Assembly (NCBI RefSeq): GCF_019443445.1
Contig: NZ_CP080378.1
Location: 2,914,001 to 2,978,000 of the forward strand
DNA from: Massilia sp. PAMC28688
Lineage (GTDB): Bacteria; Pseudomonadota; Gammaproteobacteria; Burkholderiales; Burkholderiaceae_D
Reading direction: 5' to 3'
DNA length: 64,000 nucleotides
Shown here: positions 15,990 to 24,536 of the stretch, one piece after another
How the letters are laid out: each line of letters starts with the position of its first letter
How positions within the stretch are numbered: position 1 is the first letter of the stretch
Notes under the pieces: generated by a model
Database searches by the model: none
Seen by the model: only the letters and a program-made list of their open reading frames with translations
Told to the model about the DNA's origin: nothing
Position numbers and translations under genes: made by a program

Positions 15990-17042
15990 TTAATTGGCGT
16001 TGCCGGAAGCGCGGCCATTGCCGCTGGCCGAGCCGCTGACGGTGATCGATTTTTCTACCTGTACCGTGCCTGCCGTGTTGCCAGCCTGGCGTGCGCCGCT
16101 GACCACGGCGCGCCGCGTGCCCTGCGCCGTGGCACGGGTATTGGCCGCGGTGGCGCGCGCCAAGCGGCGGGTGCTGTCGGCCTGGGCGCGCACCCCGTCG
16201 GCCACCGGCTGGCCGGCTTCACGCAGCTGTTGCACGGAGCCGCCAACTGCCTGGCGAGCCTGGGCAGCGCCATTCGTGTCCACGCTGCCTGATGCCGAAC
16301 CTGACCCTGCGCCGTTCAGTGCCGCGTTGGCGCCGCCCTGCAGGCTGCCGCCGGCGTCGCCGCCGGCAGAACCGGAAGCCGAACCAGATACCGAACCGGC
16401 GCCGGAAGCCGCGCCTGCAGCCGACGTGGCGGCCGAACCTGCCGACGCTGCAGCCGATCCCGCGCCGTTGAGTGCACCGTCGAGTGCGCCGTTGAGCGCG
16501 CCGGTAATGCGGCCTGCGCCGTCAGCGCCTGCCGACCCGACGCTGCTCAGTGCGCCGGCGAAATTGCCTGACCCGTTGCCTGACCCGTTGCCTGACCCGC
16601 TGCCTTCCGCACTGACGGCCCCGGACGCTGCGCCCGGCACGATGTTGACTGCGCGGCCGGCCGCCACGCCACCGAGCAGGCTGCCGCCGGCGCTGCGTTC
16701 GGCATTGCCGCCGCGCTGCAGGTCGAGCGATTTATTCACGTTCAGGCTGCCGTTGCCGCTGGCGCTGCCTTCAAGCTGGCGGCGCGCCTGCATAGCCGTG
16801 TCGCTGATCCGGCTGCCGCGCAACTCGCCGCCCAGCGCGCCGCGGCCGCTGATCGAACCCATGGCGCCGGCCTGGCCGCCGCCCATTGCACCGCCCATGC
16901 TGCCGGCGCCGCCGATGGCGCCGCCCAGCGAGCCGCCAATGGCGCGGCCGACGCCGCCGCCGAGCAGTTGTGCCTGGCTCGTTGCGGCCATGCCGAGAGC
17001 GCAGATGAGGGCGATGTGTTTGACGATTGCTTTGGTGTTCAT
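15990..17042 (-). CDS. Secreted Gly/Ala/Ser-rich low-complexity protein
   Basis: 350 residues from the ATG giving MNTKAIVKHIALICALGMAATSQA, a clean signal peptide preceded by an AGGAGA ribosome binding site; an in-frame extension of 55 residues upstream is not plausible. The mature protein is almost wholly Gly, Ala, Ser and Asn, with runs such as GSGNGSGNGSGN and several GSA/GNG units, and few aromatic or charged residues before a basic C-terminal third. It ends VSGSASGNGRASGNAN. No family recognised; it may be a surface, matrix or stress-induced envelope protein. It has its own putative ECF-type promoter (17090-17118), matching the one before the ECF sigma gene, and a terminator. It follows the subtilase gene on the same strand. 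Confidence 0.82.
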   Translation of the reverse strand: MNTKAIVKHIALICALGMAATSQAQLLGGGVGRAIGGSLGGAIGGAGSMGGAMGGGQAGAMGSISGRGALGGELRGSRISDTAMQARRQLEGSASGNGSLNVNKSLDLQRGGNAERSAGGSLLGGVAAGRAVNIVPGAASGAVSAEGSGSGNGSGNGSGNFAGALSSVGSAGADGAGRITGALNGALDGALNGAGSAAASAGSAATSAAGAASGAGSVSGSASGSAGGDAGGSLQGGANAALNGAGSGSASGSVDTNGAAQARQAVGGSVQQLREAGQPVADGVRAQADSTRRLARATAANTRATAQGTRRAVVSGARQAGNTAGTVQVEKSITVSGSASGNGRASGNAN

Positions 17043-17089
17043 GCTGTTCTCCTGTTTGCTCGTGCAGACAATCTGCATCCGATACAAGG

Positions 17090-17118
17090 AAAACGCGCGG
17101 GCCCGGCTGTTTATTCCC
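17090..17118 (-). promoter_or_regulatory. Putative ECF-sigma promoter of the Gly-rich protein gene
   Basis: On the minus strand GGGAATAAA, a 14-base spacer, then CGTTTT. The same layout (GGGAATAAA, 14 bases, CGTTTA) lies before the ECF sigma gene at 18532-18560. The predicted -10 lies about 48 bases before the start codon at 17042, leaving a normal leader. Assignment to the local sigma factor is inference. Confidence 0.6.
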
Positions 17119-17124
17119 TCACCC

Positions 17125-17149
17125 CTGAAAAAATTCAGAATTTTTTCAG
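17125..17149 (-). terminator. Probable terminator at the end of the subtilase gene
   Basis: An 11-bp inverted repeat (CTGAAAAAATT / AATTTTTTCAG) around a 3-base loop; it overlaps the stop codon of the S8 peptidase and places a run of T in the 3' arm on the minus strand. The stem is AT-rich and thus weak. It separates the subtilase gene from the promoter of the Gly-rich gene. Confidence 0.5.
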
Positions 17150-18477
17150 CGCAGCGTGGCCGGATCGATCCGGAACGCTTGTCCCACCACCCCGAGGCCG
17201 CTTTCATTGCTGGCGCTGGTGCCGTCCTCGCGCAGTGCCTGCCTGGCCAGTGCTGCCACGGCGGCGGCTGCCTGCGTGCGGTCCGGCTGGCTCAGGCCAT
17301 CTGCCAGCAGGCCCGCCACGATCGGCGCGGCAAAGGAGGTGCCGCGCACCTGCCGGTAGGGCGGTGCACCGGGCGCGGCGCTCACCATATGGTTGCCGGG
17401 CGCGGCAAACATGACTTGCGGCCCGCGGCCGGCTTCCGGCAGCACGCGGCCACGCTTGTCCACTGCGCTCACGCCCACCACGCCCGGATAGCTGGCCGGA
17501 TACAGCGGCGGCGCAGCGGGACCATCGTTGCCAACGGCCGCCACGAGCAGGTGGCCACGCCTGACCATCGTCCCCACCACGCGCTCGAGCGTCTGGTTGG
17601 ACGGACCGACGATGGACAAATTGATGACCGGGACTTTTTCCCTGGCCATCCATGCCAGCGCAGCGGCAATACGGTCGGCCGAGCCGCCGGTGGCGCTGTT
17701 GCAGTAAATGTCGGCCGCGTACAGGCGCGCCTGTGGCGCCACCCCGCGAAACTGGCGCGAGCGGCCCACCAGCAGGGCGGCAACGGCCGTGCCGTGGAAG
17801 TGGGGATGGTGGACCTCGCCGCAGCCCCAGCGGGTAATGGCTGTCGCACTGAACACGTCGTGACCGGCATCGACCCCGCTGTCGACCAGGCCCACGCGGG
17901 CGGCGCCGGCTGTGCCGTCCACCCCCGTGGCGGCTCCGGCGGGCGCCGCAGCGCCCGCAGCACCACTGCCTATATAGACATGATTGAAGTCATAAGTTCC
18001 CTCCGGGTCCAGCTTGCGTAATTGATCAAGCAGCAATGCGGTATCGCGCATCTCTGGCACCTTGAGCACCATGACTACCTCGTCCAGACCTTCGAGACGG
18101 TTCTCGCGCAGCACCGTCAAGCCCGCCGCAGCGGCCGCGGCCAGGCCGGCCGGGCTCGGTGACCAGGCCAGGATTTCGCGCCGCACCACGGGCTCGCCGC
18201 GCGGATCGGCTTCAAGCAGGTCGCGGTGGGTGCGCAGCAATCGCCGGGCCTGCGTCAGGCGCAGCGCGCGGACATCCGGCAGCTCGCGCACCCGGTCCAG
18301 GCGCGCTACCGGATCGCGCAGCAGTTCGCCGCCCAGGCGGCCCAGCGGGCTCGGGAAAGGCAGGCTCACCGAGGGCAGTCCCAGCTGCGCGTGCGCAGCC
18401 GTGCTGCCGAGGGCGAGAGTGAGCGCTAACACTGCTTGCCGGCGCAGCGCCGCACGGAAGGGGTGGTATGTCTTCAT
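17146..18477 (-). CDS. Secreted S8 family serine peptidase (subtilase)
   Basis: 443 residues. Signal peptide to about residue 30 (ending STAAHA), a ~160-residue N-terminal pro-region, then the peptidase domain with a complete triad: Asp199 in GLVDSGVD, His228 in HFHGTAVA and Ser381 in RGTSFAAP, plus the oxyanion Asn317 in AAVGNDG. It should be active in the periplasm or outside the cell. It is divergent from an ECF sigma/anti-sigma operon with only 93 bases between the starts. That arrangement recurs in this bacterial group by my recollection and suggests a shared stress response; a role in releasing the sigma factor by cleaving the anti-sigma protein is possible but unproven. Confidence 0.92.
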   Translation of the reverse strand: MKTYHPFRAALRRQAVLALTLALGSTAAHAQLGLPSVSLPFPSPLGRLGGELLRDPVARLDRVRELPDVRALRLTQARRLLRTHRDLLEADPRGEPVVRREILAWSPSPAGLAAAAAAGLTVLRENRLEGLDEVVMVLKVPEMRDTALLLDQLRKLDPEGTYDFNHVYIGSGAAGAAAPAGAATGVDGTAGAARVGLVDSGVDAGHDVFSATAITRWGCGEVHHPHFHGTAVAALLVGRSRQFRGVAPQARLYAADIYCNSATGGSADRIAAALAWMAREKVPVINLSIVGPSNQTLERVVGTMVRRGHLLVAAVGNDGPAAPPLYPASYPGVVGVSAVDKRGRVLPEAGRGPQVMFAAPGNHMVSAAPGAPPYRQVRGTSFAAPIVAGLLADGLSQPDRTQAAAAVAALARQALREDGTSASNESGLGVVGQAFRIDPATLR

Positions 18478-18531
18478 TGGTCGGATGATAGTATAGAGAT
18501 TGGGATCTTGAATAATTAAACGAGCGGGGGC

Positions 18532-18560
18532 GGGAATAAAATCCCTCCGTCCAGCGTTTA
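18532..18560 (+). promoter_or_regulatory. Putative autoregulated ECF promoter of the sigma/anti-sigma operon
   Basis: GGGAATAAA, a 14-base spacer and CGTTTA, matching the site before the Gly-rich gene. The -10 ends 10 bases before the ATG at 18571, so a transcript from here would have almost no leader and no room for a Shine-Dalgarno sequence. GGAA...CGTT pairs are a common pattern for ECF sigma factors, many of which activate their own genes. Confidence 0.55.
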
Positions 18561-18570
18561 CCTCTTATCC

Positions 18571-19074
18571 ATGACATTGAACGCCGCCATCCATTCTGAC
18601 ATTGCCGCATTGCTGCCCAGATTGCGCCGCTTTGCCCGTTCCATCACCTACAACCGGGAAGATGGGGACGACCTGGTGCAGCTGGCCGTGGAGCGCGCGC
18701 TCACCCGCACCGAGCAGTGGCAAGCGGGTACGCGGCTCGACAGCTGGATCTTTCGCATCATGAAAAACGCGTGGATTGATGAAATGCGCAGCCGCACCCG
18801 GCGCGACCAGGTGTTTGCTCCGGAAGAGCTGGGGGAACATGTGGGCGACGACGCGGCCGAGGCCCACCAGCAGCGCATGGCGGTGCAAAAAGCCATCAGC
18901 ATGCTGTCGGAAGACCACCGCATCGTCATCGGCCTGGTGTTGGTGGACGGCATGCCGTACAAAGAGGCGGCCGAGGTGCTGGAAATACCCATGGGGACCC
19001 TGACAAGCCGCCTGGCGCGGGCGCGTGAAGCGCTGCAGGGATTGTTGTCTGACCAAGCGAGGACAGTAGCATGA
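18571..19074 (+). CDS. RNA polymerase sigma factor, ECF subfamily
   Basis: 167 residues. Region 2 (RFARSITYNREDGDDLVQLAVERAL, then WIFRIMKNAWIDEMRSR) and region 4 (LSEDHRIVIGLVLVDGMPYKEAAEVLEIPMGTLTSRLARAREAL) are both complete, with only a short linker, as in ECF factors. It directs RNA polymerase to a small set of promoters. The stop overlaps the start of the anti-sigma gene (ATGA). A matching promoter motif lies upstream of this gene and of the Gly-rich secreted protein gene, which points to autoregulation and at least one local target. Confidence 0.95.
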   Translation: MTLNAAIHSDIAALLPRLRRFARSITYNREDGDDLVQLAVERALTRTEQWQAGTRLDSWIFRIMKNAWIDEMRSRTRRDQVFAPEELGEHVGDDAAEAHQQRMAVQKAISMLSEDHRIVIGLVLVDGMPYKEAAEVLEIPMGTLTSRLARAREALQGLLSDQARTVA

Positions 19075-19826
19075 GCTATTCCGATGAAACATTGATGGCC
19101 TTTGCCGACGGCGAGCTCGACGAGGCAACGCGGCGCGAGGTGGAGCAGGCCATGCGCCAGGATCCCGCGTTGGCGGCGAAGGTGCGCCAGCACCAGGCCC
19201 TGCGCGCCAATGTGTTCGGCGCCTATGCCGGCACGCTGGACGAAGAAGTGCCGCAGCGCCTGCAGGCGGCAGCCCGCAGCAGCAAGGTGGTCCACCTGAA
19301 CAATGTGCGTCCGCTGCGCAACGCGCCCCCGCCCGCGGCGCCGCCTGCGGACAAGCGCAGCTGGTCGTGGCCGGAATGGGGCGCACTGGCCGCCACCCTC
19401 GTCATGGGCGTGATTGCGGGCGGCCTGGGCACGCAGGAACTGGGCGGGGCGCAGCAGTTCGCCAGTTTCGATGCCAAGGCCGGTGCACTCACGGCTGAAG
19501 GCCGGCTCGACGAAGCCCTGTCGCAGCAGCTGGCCAGTGCCGGCACCGAGGCCGATTTCGTGCGCCTTGGCGTGAGTTTCGTTTCGAAAGAGGGGAGCTA
19601 TTGCCGCAGCTTCACACTGCCGCAGACGGCCGGCCTGGCTTGCCGCAGCGGCAACCAGTGGCGCATTCCCGTCATGGCCACCACCGTCGTCGCCGGCGCT
19701 GGCGCCTACCGGCAAGCCAGCGCCATGCCCTCGGCCGTGCTGGACGCCATTGACGAACGCATTTCCGGCAAGGCGCTCGACGCCAATGCCGAGAAAGTGG
19801 CGCAGATGCAGGGCTGGAAGCGCTAA
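19071..19826 (+). CDS. Membrane-bound anti-sigma factor
   Basis: 251 residues. The N-terminus SDETLMAFADGELDEATRREVEQAM is the typical helical anti-sigma opening, but it lacks the HxxxCxxC zinc motif. A Pro-rich linker precedes one transmembrane helix (~101-122, WGALAATLVMGVIAGGLG); about 130 periplasmic residues follow with two Cys (SYCRSF and LACRSG) that may form a disulfide. It is coupled by a 4-base overlap to the ECF sigma gene and should hold that factor at the membrane until a signal arrives. The periplasmic domain could be the target of the secreted subtilase encoded next door. Confidence 0.88.
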   Translation: MSYSDETLMAFADGELDEATRREVEQAMRQDPALAAKVRQHQALRANVFGAYAGTLDEEVPQRLQAAARSSKVVHLNNVRPLRNAPPPAAPPADKRSWSWPEWGALAATLVMGVIAGGLGTQELGGAQQFASFDAKAGALTAEGRLDEALSQQLASAGTEADFVRLGVSFVSKEGSYCRSFTLPQTAGLACRSGNQWRIPVMATTVVAGAGAYRQASAMPSAVLDAIDERISGKALDANAEKVAQMQGWKR

Positions 19827-19861
19827 GGGGTCAGGCCAGCGCCTGGGCGCGGCTCAGGGGT

Positions 19862-22800
19862 TCAAGCCTGGTGGGCCGCCACGGTCAGGTCGGCCGGGTC
19901 GGCCAGCAATGCGCGGTTGCGTCCGCTCTTCTTGGCCTTGTACAGGGCGCGGTCGGCGCGGTCGATCAGCGTGCTTGAACTGGCCGCTTCATCCGGCACC
20001 ACGGTGGCCACGCCAATGCTGATGGTTACCACGCCATGCGGTGACTTGGCGTGTGGCAAGGCCAGCTTTGCCAGTTCCGCGCAAATCTCACGCGCCGCTT
20101 CCATTGCCTCGGTCGCATCGGTGGCAGGCGAGAGCAGGGCAAATTCCTCGCCGCCATAACGCGCCACCACATCGCTGGTGCGGCGCCCGTGGGTGGCGAT
20201 CAGTTCGGCCACCTGGCGCAGGCAGCGGTCGCCCGCCTGGTGGCCGTAGTGGTCGTTATAGGCCTTGAAGTGATCAACGTCCAGCATCGCCAGCGCCAGC
20301 GTGTAGCCATTGCGCGAGCCGCGCCGCCATTCACTGTCGAGCGCGGCATCAAAGCCGCGGCGATTGCTGATGCCGGTCAGGCCATCGGTGCTTGACAGGG
20401 CCGCCAGCTGGGCGTTGCTGTCTTCCAGTTCATGGGTGCGGGCGGCAACCATGGCTTCGAGCTGGATCTGGCGCCGCGTCAGATGCTGCACGCGGGCACG
20501 GTAGGCGGTGGTGAGCAAGCCAAAGGCGAGCAGGGCCATCAGCGTGCGGAACCACCAGGTGTGGTACCACGGCGGCAGGATCACGATGGACAGGCTGGTG
20601 GGCGTGTCGTTCCACACGCCCTGGTGGTTGGCAGCCTTGACGGAAAACACGTATTCACCGGGGTTCAGGTTGGTGTAGGTGGCGCTGCGGCGGGTGGCGT
20701 CGGTGTGCACCCAGTCGCGGTCAAAGCCCTGCAGGCGGTAAGCGTAGGAATTGCGGCCCGGATCGCTGTAATGGAGCGCGGCAAATTCGATGGTAAATAC
20801 GGATTCCTGGACCGACAGCGTGAGGGCCGAAGGCGTGTTGACGCCGCCCTCGAGCTTGATGCCGGGACCATACTTGCCGCTCTTGAGCGACTGATTGAAG
20901 ACCGCGATGTCCGTGATCGCCACTTCCGGTTTGACCGAAACGCTGCGCACCAGTTCCGGCGATACACCGGTCATGCCCTTGACGCCGCCAAAATACAGTT
21001 TGCCATTGTCGGCCGCATACGCCGCCCCCACGGCAAAGCCTTCCGACAGGCCATCGGCCGTGGTGTAGCGGCTGACCTTGCCGCTGGCGGGATCGAGACG
21101 CAGCAGGCCGCTGGCCGTGCTCATCCAGATGTGGCCCGCCTGGTCGGCGCCAATGGCCAGAATCTTGACGGCGCCGACGCTATCCTTGCCATCGAAGCTG
21201 CGAAAGCTGATGCTGCCGTCCGCGCCCGTGATGACCTGGTTCAAGCCCTTGGCCGTGCCCACCCACAGGCGGCCCTTCGGGTCCTGGTACAGGGCACCCA
21301 CATTGTCGTCGGCCAGGGAGCCGGCCTTGCCAGCTTCATGGCGCAGGTGGCGGAACTTGCCGGTCTTGGGATCGAGCAGGTCGAGGCCGCCGCCGCTCCA
21401 TTCCGACCCCATCCACACGCGCCCGCTGCTGTCTTCCAGGATCACCGTGCTGCTGTTGACGCTGCGGCTGTCGGGGTTGTTGGGATCATGCGCGTAGTTG
21501 GTCCAGGTGCCGGCAGCGGTGTCGTAGCGGATCACCTGGTTGCCCGTGCCCAGCCACAGGATGCCGCCGGCACCAGGCGCGATGGTATTGATGAAATCGG
21601 CCCCGGCGTCGCCGAAGCTGACCGTCTTGAACGGCTGGTCCGGATGGTCAAGCCGGTTCAGGCCCGCCGAGGTGCCGACCCACAGCGGGCCTTGCGGCTG
21701 CTGGTACAGGCTGTAGACGATATCGTTGGACAGCACACCGGTTCGCCCGGGCGCGGCGCGATAGCTGCGCAGCACTTCGCCCGTGGCCGGGTCAAACAGT
21801 GACAGGCCAGAATTGCCGGACAGCCAAAGGCGGCCGCCCGGTGCCCCTTCAATGGATCGCAGGGAATTATCTGGTCGCAGGTTGTGCGCTTCCACGTCGA
21901 AGGGAATATAGCGCTCGAAGCCCTGGCTGTTGAGATTGACGAGGCTGATGCCGTCGGTGAAGGAGCCGATCCACAGCATGCCGCTGCGGTCGTGCATGAC
22001 GGCGCGGATATAGTCCGACGGCAGGGAATTGGAATCGTTGGCGCGGTGGACATAATGCACGGCCTTGGCGGCGCCCTGGTCCCAGCGCAGCAAGCCCGAC
22101 GCCAGGGTGGCGGCCCAGACCGTGCCGTTGCGGTCGCCATATAGATAGTTGATGCGGGTGGCGGGCGAGGCAATGCGCTTGCGCGTGCTCCAGTCGGTGC
22201 CGGCATTCCACGTGACGACGCCGTTTTCGGTGCCGATCCACAGCGTGCGGTCGCGGCCGTAGTGCAGGGAACGGACGATGTTCAGTTTGGCGTCAGGCGC
22301 GGCGTCGCTGTCGACACGGTGATGGACGAAACCCTTGGCGCCGGCCGGCAGGTAGTCCAGGCCGCCGGGCCAGGTGGCGGCGTAGATACCGCCCTTCTCG
22401 TCCATGGCAATCGAATTGAGGTCATTGCTGGCCAGGCTGGCCGGATTCTTCGGATCGTGGCGATACAGGGTGAATGCGCCGCTGGCTGGTGAAAAGTGCT
22501 GCAGCCCGCCCCAGGTGGCCAGCCACATGCCATCCTTGCCATCGCTGATGATGGCCTTGACGATGCGCTGGGTGGATGGCCCGGGCGGCGGCAGGAAGCG
22601 GGTGAAGTCGTTGGTCTGGGGGTTGTAGCGCGCCAGGCCGTTTTGCGTGCCGACCCAGATGGTGCCGGTCTTGTCCTCGAACACGGTGGAGACGCGGTCG
22701 TGCGGCAGGCTGTTGGCATCGCGCGTATTGCTGGTGTACTTGACGGCGTGGTAACCGTTGTAGCGGTACAGGCCGCCGCTATGGGTGCCGATCCAGATGA

Positions 22801-22972
22801 AGCCCCGGCGATCCTGCATCAGCGCCAGGATCGACAGTTCATCCGAATCGATGGCACCGAGCCGCTTGAAGCGCAGGGGCGAAGTCGGGGTTGCCATGGC
22901 CGACACCGCAAACACTAGCAGGCAGAGCAGGGCGCACAGGCGGCGCAGGGTGGCGGTCATGGCGGAAGTCAT
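19862..22972 (-). CDS. Beta-propeller sensor diguanylate cyclase (Reg_prop, Y_Y_Y, GGDEF)
   Basis: 1036 residues from the ATG giving MTSAMTATLRRLCALLCLLVF; the frame is open 89 codons further up, but that part is not coding in character. Order: signal peptide, a large periplasmic region of two-component-regulator propeller repeats (many of the form RGFIWIGTHSGGLYRYN and GTIWVGTQNGLARYN), the Y_Y_Y domain (ALHYSDPGRNSYAYRLQGFDRDW), one transmembrane helix (FRTLMALLAFGLLTT), a coiled coil, then a GGDEF domain. The signature is GGEEF near residue 940, and the product-inhibition site RTSD sits five residues before it, so the cyclase should make c-di-GMP and be feedback inhibited. An EAL domain is absent. 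Confidence 0.93.
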   Translation of the reverse strand: MTSAMTATLRRLCALLCLLVFAVSAMATPTSPLRFKRLGAIDSDELSILALMQDRRGFIWIGTHSGGLYRYNGYHAVKYTSNTRDANSLPHDRVSTVFEDKTGTIWVGTQNGLARYNPQTNDFTRFLPPPGPSTQRIVKAIISDGKDGMWLATWGGLQHFSPASGAFTLYRHDPKNPASLASNDLNSIAMDEKGGIYAATWPGGLDYLPAGAKGFVHHRVDSDAAPDAKLNIVRSLHYGRDRTLWIGTENGVVTWNAGTDWSTRKRIASPATRINYLYGDRNGTVWAATLASGLLRWDQGAAKAVHYVHRANDSNSLPSDYIRAVMHDRSGMLWIGSFTDGISLVNLNSQGFERYIPFDVEAHNLRPDNSLRSIEGAPGGRLWLSGNSGLSLFDPATGEVLRSYRAAPGRTGVLSNDIVYSLYQQPQGPLWVGTSAGLNRLDHPDQPFKTVSFGDAGADFINTIAPGAGGILWLGTGNQVIRYDTAAGTWTNYAHDPNNPDSRSVNSSTVILEDSSGRVWMGSEWSGGGLDLLDPKTGKFRHLRHEAGKAGSLADDNVGALYQDPKGRLWVGTAKGLNQVITGADGSISFRSFDGKDSVGAVKILAIGADQAGHIWMSTASGLLRLDPASGKVSRYTTADGLSEGFAVGAAYAADNGKLYFGGVKGMTGVSPELVRSVSVKPEVAITDIAVFNQSLKSGKYGPGIKLEGGVNTPSALTLSVQESVFTIEFAALHYSDPGRNSYAYRLQGFDRDWVHTDATRRSATYTNLNPGEYVFSVKAANHQGVWNDTPTSLSIVILPPWYHTWWFRTLMALLAFGLLTTAYRARVQHLTRRQIQLEAMVAARTHELEDSNAQLAALSSTDGLTGISNRRGFDAALDSEWRRGSRNGYTLALAMLDVDHFKAYNDHYGHQAGDRCLRQVAELIATHGRRTSDVVARYGGEEFALLSPATDATEAMEAAREICAELAKLALPHAKSPHGVVTISIGVATVVPDEAASSSTLIDRADRALYKAKKSGRNRALLADPADLTVAAHQA

Positions 22973-23262
22973 CGGCGGGAGCAGTCGGTAGGCAGATTCG
23001 GGCAGGATTGGGGCCGTCGAGCCGGGCTGGCGTGCCGCGGCGATATAAGCAGGCGTGAGCTTAACATTTCCGCATGTAAATTGAACAGTTATAAAGACAG
23101 CAGACGTCGCGAAAGCCCGACATTGCCCGGCTTTCGGCAGCAAGAATGTGCATTGATCAACATTTTGCTGGACCTTTTCTGGTGGTATCGATAAAGTTCG
23201 GCAACGTCGGTAGCGGGCATCGCTGACGGACATTGCCACCTATATAAGGCCCATGATTCTTG

Positions 23263-23535
23263 ATGCGTATCCGATTGCGTCACCAGCGCAGACACTACTG
23301 CGACAGCGTGCTGTTCCAGCTGTCGCTGCACGCCACGACCTTGCTCGCAGGCGCGCTGTCGGTGGCGCTGGCGCTGCTGTGGGGGTCGTGGCTGCCGCTG
23401 TTAACCTTTGCGGCGCTGGGTTTGGCAGTGGAAGCCTTTTGCTGGGTGGACCTCATGCATGGTTGGCCCGTGACAAGCGATACCGAGCCTGAGTTTGCGG
23501 GTGATAAACCGTCCGCGCCGTCGTCGAACCATTAA
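23263..23535 (+). CDS. Small membrane protein of unknown function
   Basis: 90 residues starting MRIRLRHQRRHYCDSV, with a basic N-terminus and two apolar segments (~27-41 and ~45-62; TLLAGALSVALALLWG and LPLLTFAALGLAVEAF), then a polar tail. Probably an inner-membrane hairpin. No family recognised. It is divergent from the diguanylate cyclase gene with ~290 bases between starts. A start in another frame at 23253 gives a poorer product. Confidence 0.55.
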   Translation: MRIRLRHQRRHYCDSVLFQLSLHATTLLAGALSVALALLWGSWLPLLTFAALGLAVEAFCWVDLMHGWPVTSDTEPEFAGDKPSAPSSNH

Positions 23536-23638
23536 ACGGGCTTACGCTGTGGACGGCCATCCTGCCGGACGCAGTGATGCTGCACCGTGCGGACGCGCGT
23601 GAATGTCGTGGCGCCCGATCCTTCTCTCTGGAAACACC

Positions 23639-23806
23639 ATGAAAAAATATCTCTTCATCTTCATCGTCATCGCGGCCATGAGCGGCGTCACGGCCTACGC
23701 CGTGGAGCCAAAAACGGACTTCAAACGATGCTTCAAACTTTGCATGAAAGAACTGGACGACAAGGACAAGTGCCAGTTCATTTGTGACGACAACGTCAAG
23801 CCGTGA
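23639..23806 (+). CDS. Small secreted protein with a twin CX3C motif
   Basis: 55 residues from the ATG giving MKKYLFIFIVIAAMSGVTAYA, a signal peptide. The mature ~34 residues hold just four cysteines in the order CFKLC, nine residues, CQFIC, that is CX3C-X9-CX3C, inside a charged helical context. That spacing fits a small helical hairpin stapled by two disulfides, as in twin-CX3C/CX9C proteins of eukaryotes, though homology is not implied. Function unknown. Twelve codons of in-frame sequence upstream are unlikely to be translated. Confidence 0.65.
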   Translation: MKKYLFIFIVIAAMSGVTAYAVEPKTDFKRCFKLCMKELDDKDKCQFICDDNVKP

Positions 23807-24056
23807 CCGAACCAGGCACGACCGACGTGATTGTGAGAATTCCGTGGAGAGAGAGTTGATGGATTTTTGGCTGGATTGATAGCAAATGTGGGAATAACTG
23901 TCCGACATTGGGGGCCTTGCTGTCAGTGTGCGCTGCGCATTGGCAGGAAGGACTGTCACAGATGGTGATGGCCTTTTTGTAGTGATAAAGACGGGCATAT
24001 GGTGCCTATTCAAAAATTTTCCTTAGCTGGTCATGGACAGCCATAGAGGATGATAA

Positions 24057-24536
24057 GTGATCGACAAATTAGAAATTGAACGTTGGATCGGCGTGGCGAT
24101 TTTGATCGGCTGCGTTGCAGGGTTAGTGCTGATGGGGAATAGAGGCGAAGGCGTGCGTACGCCCAGTGCGGCCTTTGGGTTGACGGATGAGGAAGTGCAG
24201 AGCGTTACAGCCGCTGCAGAGAAAAATGATTTGCCATCAATTCGCAGATTGATCGACTTTTACGAGCGCTATGATTTCAACCGTACTGAGGCCGCGAGAT
24301 GGGCGCAGCGGGCTCGTTCACTCGGCGATTCGGGCGAGTTAAGATTGCATGCCGATAAGCTGTTTTCCTTGGCGACACGAACATCAGGCATGCATGAGCG
24401 AAAGCGACTGTTGGCGGAGGCGCTGGAACACGTAGAGCGCGCGGCGCGCCAAGGGGAGAATAAGGATCTAAATGATGCGCTTTCAAAAAAAATTAAAGCC
24501 GAAATGGAGAGGTCTTTCCTGGCGGAGACCGAATGA
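24057..24536 (+). CDS. Hypothetical membrane-anchored protein with helical repeats
   Basis: 159 residues from a GTG preceded by AGAGGA at a spacing of 6. One N-terminal transmembrane helix (~10-27, WIGVAILIGCVAGLVLMG) and a helical part with Sel1/TPR-like spacing (AAEKNDLPSIRRLIDFYER, then AARWAQRARSLGDSGELRLHADKLF). Base composition is somewhat AT-richer than the housekeeping genes, a hint of horizontal origin. Not recognised. Confidence 0.6.
   Translation: MIDKLEIERWIGVAILIGCVAGLVLMGNRGEGVRTPSAAFGLTDEEVQSVTAAAEKNDLPSIRRLIDFYERYDFNRTEAARWAQRARSLGDSGELRLHADKLFSLATRTSGMHERKRLLAEALEHVERAARQGENKDLNDALSKKIKAEMERSFLAETE

Noticed and set aside
16555..16610. Repeated cctgacccgttg units as a possible CRISPR or minisatellite
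   Set aside because: They encode the GSGNGSGN run of the secreted protein; no spacer structure.
15994..18021. A 675-codon open frame on the plus strand
   Set aside because: Antisense to the Gly-rich and subtilase genes; composition is Pro/Ala-rich shadow coding from GC-rich third positions, with no domain motif.
23889..23897. GGGAATAAC as a possible third ECF-type promoter
   Set aside because: No CGTT at the 14-base spacing; only half the motif is present.
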